DNA from: Stercoripulliclostridium_A sp045535235 | GTDB taxonomy: Bacteria; Bacillota; Clostridia; Christensenellales; DTU072 | Direction: 5' to 3' | NCBI GenBank assembly: GCA_045535235.1 | Contig: JAZSLG010000011.1 | Coordinates: 1-29,765, forward strand | DNA length: 29,765 nt | Shown here: piece by piece, positions 17,452 through 26,230 of the stretch | Layout of the letters: each line of letters begins with the position of its first letter | Numbering within the stretch: position 1 is the first letter of the stretch | Position numbers and translations under genes: made by a program | Notes under the pieces: generated by a model | What the model was told of the DNA's origin: nothing | The model's database searches: none | Seen by the model: the letters and a program-made list of their open reading frames with translations, nothing else

Positions 17452-18900
17452 TTATTTCCTTGACTCAACCGCCTCGTAAATAGCACGCCAAAGCGATAGC
17501 CCGCTATCCCAAGATGCGTCACAACTATAATGCCAAACCATAACTCCACCTACGCCTTGGTCGATACAATAGCACACTTTATCGTAAATCATTTGATAAC
17601 TATTATAGTATGTTGGAGGCAATAATTCACCTTGATAATACTCGTCGTATTTAACGTTGGTATATTTGCCTAAGCTTTCAGCAACGTCAACGTAGTTACC
17701 CCAATATCCCCTACCATCCGTAGGTCTAGAGTAAAAAGGTAAACCCAAGTTGATATCTTTTACGTCGACATAGGTACCTTTGTTGTTTAGCCCAAAAGCT
17801 TCATTGAACAACTTAATATTTTCAAAGAAGTCGTAGCAACTGGTTGAGAACGTAGAATGATAATTATGGGGGTCCTCACGCATTTCATCGTAATTCATAC
17901 TCTCCACCCAATCAACACATTCCAAAAGCTCTTTATCGAAAATTAGTGGTTTATACACGGCCCAAGTCCCTAATGCTACGGTCATCAGAGATCCCGGTGA
18001 CATTTTTTCTTTCAATGTACGACAAACGTCGAACATCGTCGCATATTGCTCTATTGTTTCCGGATACTCGTAATCAAAAGAAAGACCATCTAATCCGTAT
18101 TTTTCTTTGAACGCCAATGCGTTTGCTACAAAGTTGTCTTTATATGTCGTAAAAGCCGTATTATGAATGGTTATCTGGTCCAATCCACTACCATTTTTAT
18201 CTTGCCCAAGCAACGTTGCAACAATCGTAGTTCCCTCTTGAACGGCCTCTCTCACGTTCGCGAGTGAAGTTTCAAATATAGTTTTTCCTTCGACCAAAAC
18301 TCCATCAATAACGTAATCGGTAAAATAAATTTCACCTTCAGGCGTAAAAAAGACAGTTGATATAAGATTAACGTGCGTTATCGCCTTAAAATGTTCTTTT
18401 TGTATACTGCTCTTTTTATACGTATATTGACTAACGACGTAAGCAGTTACTCTAAAATCCTCTTCGTAGGTATCGCCCATATAATAAATTTCTATATCGG
18501 TTATATCCCACGTTTCACCTTCCAATGCCTTAATCTCTATACGTAGCGAGGTCGCAGTTATCGTAGTAAAGGAACAATATCGGTATCCTTCAACTAAATC
18601 TTGTTTATAAATAAATTTCTCGTTACCTTCTTTATCAGTATAATAAAATGAAAATTCTCTTATTACGTCGCCATTTTCTTTTAGAACGACGGTGTTAAAA
18701 GTGGTAGGCTCTTCAAAAAAAAGACTAACCCCGTTTTTATCGTCAGTTCTCGTAGCTTTATCAAAATAGTCTATTTCGTAATTAGTGGCAATAGCGTTTA
18801 TATCCTCACCAGAAGTTAAATTTTCTTGCAATACAACAATTCCCAAGCCAATGGAAAATGCAACTACGACAACTACCAATAAAATAGAAATTTTTTTCAT
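17452..18900 (-). CDS. Exported GH18-like glycosidase with N-terminal discoidin-like domain
   Basis: 482 residues. Residues 1-24 are a hydrophobic signal or N-terminal anchor with no lipobox Cys. Residues ~50-143 are beta-rich and end in SLRIEIKAL...WDITDIEIYYMG, typical of an F5/8 type C (CBM32-like) module. The GH18 barrel runs from ~150: ITHVNLIST, the strand-4 motif DGLSFDYEYP (Asp271, Ser274, Asp276, Glu278), MNYDEM, LGLPFYSRP and GGVMVWHYSCD. GH18 enzymes cut chitin, peptidoglycan or N-glycan chitobiose cores. The middle Asp of DxxDxDxE is Ser; the acid Glu278 remains, so activity may be reduced or altered. Last gene of its operon, 12 bases after the upstream stop. The target glycan is not deducible. 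Confidence 0.85.
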   Translation of the reverse strand: MKKISILLVVVVVAFSIGLGIVVLQENLTSGEDINAIATNYEIDYFDKATRTDDKNGVSLFFEEPTTFNTVVLKENGDVIREFSFYYTDKEGNEKFIYKQDLVEGYRYCSFTTITATSLRIEIKALEGETWDITDIEIYYMGDTYEEDFRVTAYVVSQYTYKKSSIQKEHFKAITHVNLISTVFFTPEGEIYFTDYVIDGVLVEGKTIFETSLANVREAVQEGTTIVATLLGQDKNGSGLDQITIHNTAFTTYKDNFVANALAFKEKYGLDGLSFDYEYPETIEQYATMFDVCRTLKEKMSPGSLMTVALGTWAVYKPLIFDKELLECVDWVESMNYDEMREDPHNYHSTFSTSCYDFFENIKLFNEAFGLNNKGTYVDVKDINLGLPFYSRPTDGRGYWGNYVDVAESLGKYTNVKYDEYYQGELLPPTYYNSYQMIYDKVCYCIDQGVGGVMVWHYSCDASWDSGLSLWRAIYEAVESRK

Positions 18901-18912
18901 ATTGATACCAAC

Positions 18913-21336
18913 CTATTTCTTAACGTAAACGATTAGACCCTGCCCTGCCTTTAATTTCATGGCTTTACCGAAATTAACTCTCTTTGCACTTTGCATACCT
19001 TCTATTTCGGGAGCGCGCACTTTTTTGCCCAACGTCGTGTAACCAAATTTGTTTTCAATACCGACCTCGAAAGTAGTAGTCTTTGCATTTGCGTTATAGA
19101 AAACTGCAATCATATTCGCACCGTTAATAAATGTGGAGCAATAAACTTTTGCATTATCAACTTTGAAAGGATTGGTCAAATCCCAAAAGCCTTTGAATAC
19201 TGCATTTTCAACGTCAAAATCGCTAAATAACTTATTTATATCACCTATCGCACGGCTATACGCTTCGTCATCACCGTACTTTGGCATCATACCATATACT
19301 AAACTGCGAGTGATACCTGCACCAACGTGGGTATCAGCACAAAGTCCATATATAAGACCACTTGCCTCGGTAAGAACGTAATCGGGTCCACGACCAATAT
19401 CGTACCCCTCTCCTATATAGAGTTTGTTAACGAAAGGCAGAACGTTAACGTAAGCGTTAAGCGCGTTGACGTGACCGTTTTTATCATTATAACGATTGCT
19501 AATTTCAAGTTCCATAACGCCTGTGCCAGTACGTTTACTTCTAATGCATTTTGCGACGCGCTCGGCAGTAGTCCTGCTAATACTAGGATTTTTCATACTA
19601 ATAGCATCAAGGTCAGCGTAATGAATAAGGTAATTTACACCCTCAACAAAGAAATTATCCATACGACTACGAGGTACTGTGTAATAGCTCATATCCTTTC
19701 CTTGACCAACGGCTCCGCTTAAGAAGGTTATTTTGTTAGCCTCTACAGCTCCGTCGCCCAAATAATCTATTAAAACTTTTTCGGTATCCGTCTTTTTGTC
19801 CGTGCGATAAATAATTTCATTTCCAAGGGCTTTGTATACGAACGTCTCCTTTGCACGAGTACTCATTTCGCCCAAACCGTAATTTATACCTAAACCAATA
19901 TTGTTCCTATGGGCTTCCATTGCAAGTGCTTTGAGTTCCTCAACTTTATCAAATGGATAATTTATATAAGGATTAAGAACTCCTGCGTTACGCAAGCAAA
20001 CGTATTTAACGTCATCTTGTTTTGCGCGGTTAAGCATGCTTGCATAAGTCAACTCAACGCCATCCGTACACAACCTGTTGCCGAAAGTATCTTTCAAATT
20101 AATTGGCTTAAACGGAGTAAGCGAAATGTCAAAATACAAGTATATGGAATCACCTTGCTTTATTATCTTTTTACCGGTATAGGCACACAAAGTTGCGCCC
20201 TCCTCGGTACGAGTTAGTGTTATACCACCTTTACCATAGTTATCCCAAGACTCTTTTGGAACAGCGTAAGGAGTAGCCGAGTACAAATTATAAATGGGAG
20301 TAGACGTATCATCCATATTGTTCTTAAAACGAATAACTGCACCACAGTTTACGTCGCCAATGAACAAATTTCCACATGGACGTTCACTACTCCATTTGTA
20401 GTCAACGTTTTCTTCAAGCCTTCCGCCCTCTCTACCAAAGCCTGAGAGATAGGTTGCCGAGCCAAAATAAAAATTAACTTTTACGTTAGGAAGAATAGCA
20501 TCTTTTTCCGCAGTTAGTTTTAATTCATAATTTATTAGGCCTTCGTACGTGGCTTTCGCATTGATTTCAACCTTTAATTTTTCGCTACGACCATCACCTG
20601 ATACGTAAGCACGATTAGTGCGCGTAGAAAGCTTTATTTTATTATATTTTACCTTTTGTCCCTCTATATAAAGCTCGATAGGACGAGAAAATAACGTTTT
20701 GGTAACTTCGTCTTCCAAAGCGTTAGACTCACCATAGTAGCTTTCTACGTTTTCGATTAAACCGTCGGAAGTAAAAGATACTTTTTTACCAGTAAAAGAT
20801 AAACTATTCTTTTCCGCGACTATCGCTTCGTAGTCTTTAACTATTTTCTTGTCTCTAAAAGCAGTTGAATTTAGCCAATTTAGACGAGCAAGAGTGGAGC
20901 CTTTGTCATAACCCTCGTTAAAAACCAATTCGTCAGTAAGAGTAAAATTAAGTTTTACTTTTTGGTCGTCTATCGTTACAAAAGTATAATAATTGCCAAG
21001 TTCTGCTTTTTGGAAATCGCAACCTATAAAAACTGGCTTTAACTCTCCCTCTAAAAGAGGCAATTTATTATTAAATTTATTACCTTTTACGTCTACACCT
21101 TGGGTATTAAAGCAAGTTATTGCTTTATCAATTTCTTTCCCATCTCCGTAAAGGCTTTCCACTTTAACGTTTACCCCTTTACTGTCGTAAGATGGTAAAA
21201 CTACTAACTGAACTACGTAATAACCGTATCGAGATACCGTAAAATTAAATTCACGAGAATCTTTGAGCCCCTTTATAACAGAATAATCGTAAAAATCTCT
21301 AACGATAGTTTGTCTGTCTAAGCAATAAATTTTCAT
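18913..21336 (-). CDS. GH123 / DUF6067-like glycoside hydrolase
   Basis: 807 residues, no signal peptide. The N-terminal ~400 residues are beta-rich and contain ARLNWLNSTAF (~150-160), which I recognise as a signature of the DUF6067 (GH123 N-terminal) group. The C-terminal half looks like a TIM barrel: NNIGLGINYGL, FVEGVNYLIHYADLDAIS, VMELEISN, then VLPFVNKLYIGEGYD and DYVLTEASGLIYGL, which match the 'lPf.d.lwfGEgf...dYwl.E.SG' stretch of that group. GH123 enzymes described so far release beta-GalNAc from glycolipid-type glycans; whether this divergent protein does so is not shown. AGGAG 6 bases before ATG; it starts 8 bases after the LacZ-type gene's stop. Confidence 0.7.
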   Translation of the reverse strand: MKIYCLDRQTIVRDFYDYSVIKGLKDSREFNFTVSRYGYYVVQLVVLPSYDSKGVNVKVESLYGDGKEIDKAITCFNTQGVDVKGNKFNNKLPLLEGELKPVFIGCDFQKAELGNYYTFVTIDDQKVKLNFTLTDELVFNEGYDKGSTLARLNWLNSTAFRDKKIVKDYEAIVAEKNSLSFTGKKVSFTSDGLIENVESYYGESNALEDEVTKTLFSRPIELYIEGQKVKYNKIKLSTRTNRAYVSGDGRSEKLKVEINAKATYEGLINYELKLTAEKDAILPNVKVNFYFGSATYLSGFGREGGRLEENVDYKWSSERPCGNLFIGDVNCGAVIRFKNNMDDTSTPIYNLYSATPYAVPKESWDNYGKGGITLTRTEEGATLCAYTGKKIIKQGDSIYLYFDISLTPFKPINLKDTFGNRLCTDGVELTYASMLNRAKQDDVKYVCLRNAGVLNPYINYPFDKVEELKALAMEAHRNNIGLGINYGLGEMSTRAKETFVYKALGNEIIYRTDKKTDTEKVLIDYLGDGAVEANKITFLSGAVGQGKDMSYYTVPRSRMDNFFVEGVNYLIHYADLDAISMKNPSISRTTAERVAKCIRSKRTGTGVMELEISNRYNDKNGHVNALNAYVNVLPFVNKLYIGEGYDIGRGPDYVLTEASGLIYGLCADTHVGAGITRSLVYGMMPKYGDDEAYSRAIGDINKLFSDFDVENAVFKGFWDLTNPFKVDNAKVYCSTFINGANMIAVFYNANAKTTTFEVGIENKFGYTTLGKKVRAPEIEGMQSAKRVNFGKAMKLKAGQGLIVYVKK

Positions 21337-21344
21337 ATTTTCTC

Positions 21345-24300
21345 CTATGAATTAGAAAGTATTTCTTCACTCAAATCGTCAAAAGGAACGATTTTGAAGC
21401 TGAAAGTATAACTTCTATTGGTTTTAAGTTGATATTTTTCAAGGGGCATTGGTCCACATGAATTGGAACCGATACCACCCATATATCCGTCTATTGATAG
21501 ATAATTTACGTCATCATACTTAATATCTTCACGATGAGTCCAACTAGCAAGAGCTTTATCGGTGTAACGTTTTACGCCAAAGTTCAAAGGAGTAACGTCT
21601 GCAAAAATCATTATCCCCTCGCCATTTGCGTTACGAAGTGCTACGTAACGAACGTCGGTACGGTTGCCACTCTCTTGGGGTTTAATGTAATTTTCTTCCA
21701 AAGCCTCTACTGTAGTGCGATATACGCCCAATCTGGATTGTGATTTGAAATCGGGATAACATTCTCTTGCTCCACAGCCGTAATAAATGACGTCGTTAAA
21801 TGCTCTTCCTACCTCTATAATTTTACCTACTCTTGGCAAAATAGGTGAAACCTTCTTGTTCGCAGTCAAACTACTTTCCACTCTAACTATACCGCTATTC
21901 AAAATGGTATAAACGTCTTTTACGCTAAAGACTTTTTTACCTTTGCCGTTCAACATGGAGTAGGTAGCACTTACTTCCACTTTATCGCTAAAGGTTTGGT
22001 AATGGAAGTCTTCTTTCTTCATGGTTAGCTTATCATAATCAAACCTATGCCAAGCTTTTTTAACGTTCATATCGTTATCCGTAGGAGCGCGATATAGATT
22101 TTGATACATTCTACCAAAATATCCCTCTTTAGCAGGCCTATCCGTCAATATGGGGGTGTTACCAACACGATAATCGACTAGGGTTCCTTCTTTTTCATTA
22201 AAGGTAATAGAACCACCGTCAAACTCCATCTTTACGTAATTGCCAACGTTTTTAACAGCTATCTTACGTCCCCTACCCATGCGTTTAATTTCGGTAAGAG
22301 CTTCATTAACCCTGAGTTGTTCAAAAGCGACTACTTTATTGCCGTCAAAATAATCAAGGTTAATTTGAATATCTCCGCCAAGCGCCTCGAAGTTGAGATT
22401 GAAAGTTTTAGTTGCACCAGCCGGTATATCGGAAGGAATCTCAAAATCAAACAAGGCGTTGCCTTCAACTAATAAGGTCCCTTTTATTGTTAGATATTTG
22501 GCATTACGGAAAACGTTATGGTTGGTTAGTGCAATTATTCCGTTGCCCGCTATCTTAGCTCTAACGGGACGATAACTGTTCTTTACAGCATAAGCACCAG
22601 TAGAGGGCGTTCTATCGGGATAGAACAAACCGTCAACGCAGAAATTGCCATCATGCAAGTATTCGCCGTGGTCGCCACCATAGGTATAAGCGTATTTTTT
22701 ACCCTCGTGCCATACGGCGTGATCTACCATTTCCCAAATACATCCGCCCATCATATTGTCGTTCTTTAAGAACAATTCAACGTAATCTTCTAAAGAGCCG
22801 GGGCCCACGCCCATTGCATGAGCGTATTCACAAAGGAAAAAGGGCTTGGTTTTAGCGTGTCTATTAGCAATTGGATATACGTTAGCCGTTTTACCTTCAC
22901 ACATCTTTTTAACGCTCGTAACCGAAGGATACATCATGCTCAATACGTCGTAACTACCACGAGACGTTCTTACCGCACCTTCATAATGAATGGGAAGTAA
23001 CGTTAAAGGTTTTAGCATTTTATAACAATAGTCTTGACAAAGAATTCCGCTGGCTTCGTTGCCTAATGACCACATAACAATGGAACAAGAATTGCGATCG
23101 CGCATATACATGCCCTTTACTCTGTCCCAATATCTATTTTTCCAACCAGTTTTTTTAGAAACTTGCTTTGCGGGTGATAAGCCGTGTGTTTCGATATCGG
23201 CTTCTTCTACGACGTATATTCCGTATAAATCACACAACTCGATAAAAATGGGATCCGGAGGATAATGGGAAGTACGAACGGCGTTAATATTAAAGTCTTT
23301 ACATAGTTTAACGTCTTTCTCCATTTCCTCTGGAGTCAAATAATATCCGGTTTTAGGATTGGTATCGTGATGATTTACGCCAAGCAATTTTACGGGACGG
23401 CCGTTAAGTTTGAATACTCGACCATCTATTTGAACTTGCTTGAAACCAACCTTCTTAATAATACACTCGGTAATAGTACCGCCATTCATAAGAGTAATGG
23501 TCAAATCGTAGAGTTTTGGTTCCTCTGCATTCCACTCGATAACGTCAAGGCTATCAAACATTATTTCCGCCTTATCGGTTACTGATACTGAGCGCATAGC
23601 CACGATTTTGCCTTTATCGGCAAGTACTGCAGTTACACTTGCTTTATCGCCGTTTACAACTTGCACGTTCAAAATTGCATCGTACGTGTCGTTTCGCTTC
23701 GTTGCAAAAAATTCAAAATCGTAAATATACGTAGGCTCGTTAATAAATAGTAGTACGTCGCGGAAAATACCGTTATTGCGGAACATGTCTTGGTCCTCTA
23801 AATAGGAACCAGTACACCACTTATGCACCAAAACCACTAGTTCGTTTTCACCTAGTTTAACGAAAGCATCTATTGCATACTCTTGAGTATTATGACTACA
23901 TTCGGAATATCCAACGTAACTACCGTTAACGTAAACCTCGGCGTTGCTTGCTACTCCTAAGAATGAAAGAATATATTTTTTATTGAGGTCGGTGATTTCA
24001 AACTTAGTCCTATATACGCCGACGCTATTATATTGGTTCTCTCCAACCTTGTAAGTTTCGCCGTTGATATCCTTTCCATAGTCACCTTCCACTTTATTAC
24101 GAGTAATTTTATTAGGCTCGGTATAAAACGGATACTTTATGTTAGTATAATACGGAGGTTCATAACCCAAAAATTGCCAACAGGATGGAACGGGAATTTT
24201 GTCAAAAGATTCTTTTTCCGTATCAAATTTGGTAGGAATATCTTTATCGCGACGATAATATTTGAAATCCCATTCGCCATTCAACACTTTTACCTTGTCT

Positions 24301-24446
24301 GAAACGTATCTTTTGTTCAAGATGGTGTTTCCTTGTGCCTTATTCAAACTAGAAAATGGAATAAAGTATGCACGAGAATCAAGGCGATTTTCGCTTGCAA
24401 CTTTGAACTTCTTGAAGTTTTCCTTGTCTTTAAGTCTGTAAATCAT
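21345..24446 (-). CDS. LacZ-type GH2 beta-galactosidase
   Basis: 1033 residues, five-domain LacZ layout: sugar-binding beta domain (PVPSCWQFLGY, GVYRTKFE), Ig-like domain, barrel with GVNHHDTNPKTG and RTSHYP, acid/base Glu464 in WSLGNE, nucleophile Glu540 in FFLCEYAHAMG, then a C-terminal Bgal-small-like region (YQNLYRAPTDND, GCGARECYPDF). It hydrolyses terminal beta-galactosides in the cytoplasm (no signal peptide). The chosen start is ATG 24446 with GGAGG 5 bases before it; a TTG 12 bases further upstream shares its bases with that ribosome site and is rejected. It starts 27 bases after the membrane-anchored GLUG gene. Exact glycan linkage not determinable. Confidence 0.93.
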   Translation of the reverse strand: MIYRLKDKENFKKFKVASENRLDSRAYFIPFSSLNKAQGNTILNKRYVSDKVKVLNGEWDFKYYRRDKDIPTKFDTEKESFDKIPVPSCWQFLGYEPPYYTNIKYPFYTEPNKITRNKVEGDYGKDINGETYKVGENQYNSVGVYRTKFEITDLNKKYILSFLGVASNAEVYVNGSYVGYSECSHNTQEYAIDAFVKLGENELVVLVHKWCTGSYLEDQDMFRNNGIFRDVLLFINEPTYIYDFEFFATKRNDTYDAILNVQVVNGDKASVTAVLADKGKIVAMRSVSVTDKAEIMFDSLDVIEWNAEEPKLYDLTITLMNGGTITECIIKKVGFKQVQIDGRVFKLNGRPVKLLGVNHHDTNPKTGYYLTPEEMEKDVKLCKDFNINAVRTSHYPPDPIFIELCDLYGIYVVEEADIETHGLSPAKQVSKKTGWKNRYWDRVKGMYMRDRNSCSIVMWSLGNEASGILCQDYCYKMLKPLTLLPIHYEGAVRTSRGSYDVLSMMYPSVTSVKKMCEGKTANVYPIANRHAKTKPFFLCEYAHAMGVGPGSLEDYVELFLKNDNMMGGCIWEMVDHAVWHEGKKYAYTYGGDHGEYLHDGNFCVDGLFYPDRTPSTGAYAVKNSYRPVRAKIAGNGIIALTNHNVFRNAKYLTIKGTLLVEGNALFDFEIPSDIPAGATKTFNLNFEALGGDIQINLDYFDGNKVVAFEQLRVNEALTEIKRMGRGRKIAVKNVGNYVKMEFDGGSITFNEKEGTLVDYRVGNTPILTDRPAKEGYFGRMYQNLYRAPTDNDMNVKKAWHRFDYDKLTMKKEDFHYQTFSDKVEVSATYSMLNGKGKKVFSVKDVYTILNSGIVRVESSLTANKKVSPILPRVGKIIEVGRAFNDVIYYGCGARECYPDFKSQSRLGVYRTTVEALEENYIKPQESGNRTDVRYVALRNANGEGIMIFADVTPLNFGVKRYTDKALASWTHREDIKYDDVNYLSIDGYMGGIGSNSCGPMPLEKYQLKTNRSYTFSFKIVPFDDLSEEILSNS

Positions 24447-24473
24447 ATCGTCCTCCAACTATTTTGGGTACTT

Positions 24474-26012
24474 TTATTGTTTAACGTTAGCAACGTTAGG
24501 CGTTGCGACCTGTTTTCCTTGCACTTTAGAATTATCGGTATTTATAGTGGGTGTAACGGATTGCTCAACGAAAGAGTACTGTGTTTCCACGCTTTCACCT
24601 ATCAAACCGCCGGCATAAACGGTTGCAAGTGAATATATTTTTATTTCTCCCTTAACGATAATGCCACGCACGTTCATTTTGAGAGTGGTATCGTTATTGG
24701 TTGCACCTATTATACCGCCCACATTTAAGCTTGCGCGAGTAAGTTGAATATCCGTCTTACCGCCATAGGTACAATTAACAACGGAGTGATTTTCCAAATA
24801 TCCAAATACTCCGCCCACGTTAATTGAATTATGGATTCCACCGCCACTGACGTTAACGTTAATATTGCTATAAGAATATAAACCGTTACTTTCATCCAAA
24901 TACGCCGTTTGGGTAATGGTGTTATACTCTTTAGAGAGAGCTCCAACCATGCCACCCAAGTATAAGTTTTTAAGGTTTGCAACCTGCGTTTCATTCACGT
25001 TAAAATTGATTTCACCATAGGAAAAACAATTATTTAACGTTGCGTTTTTAACACCGCCGACAAGACCACCTACTCTAAAATCGCCTACTCCGCCAATCGT
25101 TACGTTCAAAAACGATACTAGATGAACGTAAGTAGGTTCGATATCAACGTAATTCTTACGACTAAGCGCACTTACGTAGCCAACGAAACCACCAACGTAA
25201 ATAACGTCGTTTACCTCGGCATTAGAGGTTATGCTAACGTTTCCGCTAACACTACAATAGCGAAGCTTACTATTGCTAGAATAATCAGCTATTACGCCTA
25301 GATTACCGTAATCGGTTAATACGGTTGCTCCCGTAACCTCCGTCAAATCTAATCCCGTAATCGTTGCCCCGTTCAGTTCTTTGAATAATCCACCGTTAGA
25401 TGCGTTAAAACCTTTGATATAGTTATGGTTAAAATGGATTGCACCCATAAACTTGGGAATATTATCACTCATCCCACTCAAATCTAAATCATTTCTAACG
25501 ACGTAAGTCTTGTCTTGGTCGTTTGCGACCTGGAACAATTCTTGCGGAGTATGAATATAGGCATCGGCGTCAACAACTATAACGTTAATAACTGCTATAA
25601 CAACACCTTTATAAGAAAAATTATAAATTGCGTTTTGCCCCGCTTTAGCACCTTCCTTTACTTTCAAAGCAAGGTTAGAATCTAAAATGACGTGTTCGTC
25701 ACTTAGTATCTCCGTCTTAGTAAAGGCAGTTATTGGTACGCTCTCCCTAAAATTATCCTTCAAAGTAAAGCCAATAGTATCATCCTCGTCAATATAGTAT
25801 TCATATTGAATTTTTCTTGAAGGCATATCGTAATTGCCTTTACCACCATCGTCCTTATTAACTAACAAAACTACGAGCGTAACAATACCCGCAATTAGTA
25901 ACGCGGATACTACGGAAATAACCGTTATCAAAATTGTTTTTTGTTTCTTAGTTAACGGCTTACGTTCTCTCTTGTTAATAGGATTTTCGGATTCTTTATT
26001 CTTTTTCACCAT
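24474..26012 (-). CDS. Type II membrane-anchored GLUG beta-helix protein
   Basis: 512 residues. A basic cytoplasmic head (MVKKNKESENPINKRERKP) precedes one transmembrane helix (~27-52), then an outside domain. After a short beta region comes TPQELFQVANDQ and NDLDLSGMSDNIPKF, the opening also seen in the giant GLUG protein, then repeats YVGGFVGYV, RVGGLVGGV, YLGGMVGAL, NVGGVFGYL, NVGGIIGAT and YAGGLIGES, each followed by an NC-type turn. No catalytic residues seen; a surface receptor or scaffold for the enzymes encoded behind it is a reasonable guess. Start: ATG 26012 has AGGAAAG directly upstream; the in-frame ATG at 26033 has none and would sit only ~18 bases from the predicted transcription start. 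First gene of the GH operon. Confidence 0.82.
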   Translation of the reverse strand: MVKKNKESENPINKRERKPLTKKQKTILITVISVVSALLIAGIVTLVVLLVNKDDGGKGNYDMPSRKIQYEYYIDEDDTIGFTLKDNFRESVPITAFTKTEILSDEHVILDSNLALKVKEGAKAGQNAIYNFSYKGVVIAVINVIVVDADAYIHTPQELFQVANDQDKTYVVRNDLDLSGMSDNIPKFMGAIHFNHNYIKGFNASNGGLFKELNGATITGLDLTEVTGATVLTDYGNLGVIADYSSNSKLRYCSVSGNVSITSNAEVNDVIYVGGFVGYVSALSRKNYVDIEPTYVHLVSFLNVTIGGVGDFRVGGLVGGVKNATLNNCFSYGEINFNVNETQVANLKNLYLGGMVGALSKEYNTITQTAYLDESNGLYSYSNINVNVSGGGIHNSINVGGVFGYLENHSVVNCTYGGKTDIQLTRASLNVGGIIGATNNDTTLKMNVRGIIVKGEIKIYSLATVYAGGLIGESVETQYSFVEQSVTPTINTDNSKVQGKQVATPNVANVKQ

Positions 26013-26057
26013 GCTTTCCTTTCTTACACGCATGCGCGCTCATACATATACGTTTTT

Positions 26058-26086
26058 ATTATAGCGCACGCGCGATATTAAGTCAA
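26058..26086 (-). promoter_or_regulatory. Promoter of the GLUG-GH2-GH123-GH18 operon, CG-tract spacer
   Basis: On the minus strand the -35 box TTGACT (26081-26086) and perfect -10 box TATAAT (26058-26063) are 17 bases apart. The spacer ends in CGCGCGTGCGC, like the promoter at 17284-17312. The leader (~39 bases) also contains GCGCGCATGCG (26026-26036). Confidence 0.8.
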
Positions 26087-26130
26087 GAACATTTTCAACA
26101 AGGATTACTCCACTATTTTATCGTTAAATT

Positions 26131-26160
26131 AAAAAAGCGATACTATTCGGCATCGCTTTT
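26131..26160 (-). terminator. Second, downstream terminator after the GPH-GH2 unit
   Basis: Arms AAAAGCGAT (26133-26141) and ATCGCTTTT (26152-26160) form a hairpin, followed on the minus strand by TTTTTT and more Ts. Its minus-strand sequence GCGATGCCGAA resembles the hairpin just upstream. Confidence 0.75.
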
Positions 26161-26188
26161 CAGTTTTTTGTTTTTCAAAATAAAAAAG

Positions 26189-26215
26189 AAAAAGGGATGT
26201 TTGGCATCCCTTTTT
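26189..26215 (-). terminator. Terminator of the GPH symporter-GH2 unit
   Basis: Stem AAAAAGGGATG (26189-26199) pairs with CATCCCTTTTT (26205-26215) around a 5-base loop, with further T-rich sequence after it on the minus strand. It lies directly behind the GH2 stop at 26231. Confidence 0.9.
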
Positions 26216-26230
26216 GCTATCTAGAGCATC

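Noticed and set aside
19327..19722. 131-codon open frame on the plus strand inside the GH123-like gene
   Set aside because: It is antisense to a clear coding region, has no ribosome site or recognisable domain, and many such frames occur opposite the long minus-strand genes.
24447..24458. TTG start giving four extra residues on the LacZ-type GH2 protein
   Set aside because: The TTG overlaps the GGAGG ribosome site that serves the ATG at 24446.
26013..26033. Upstream ATG of the type II GLUG protein
   Set aside because: No ribosome site; it would lie about 18 bases from the predicted transcription start, whereas ATG 26012 has AGGAAAG just before it.
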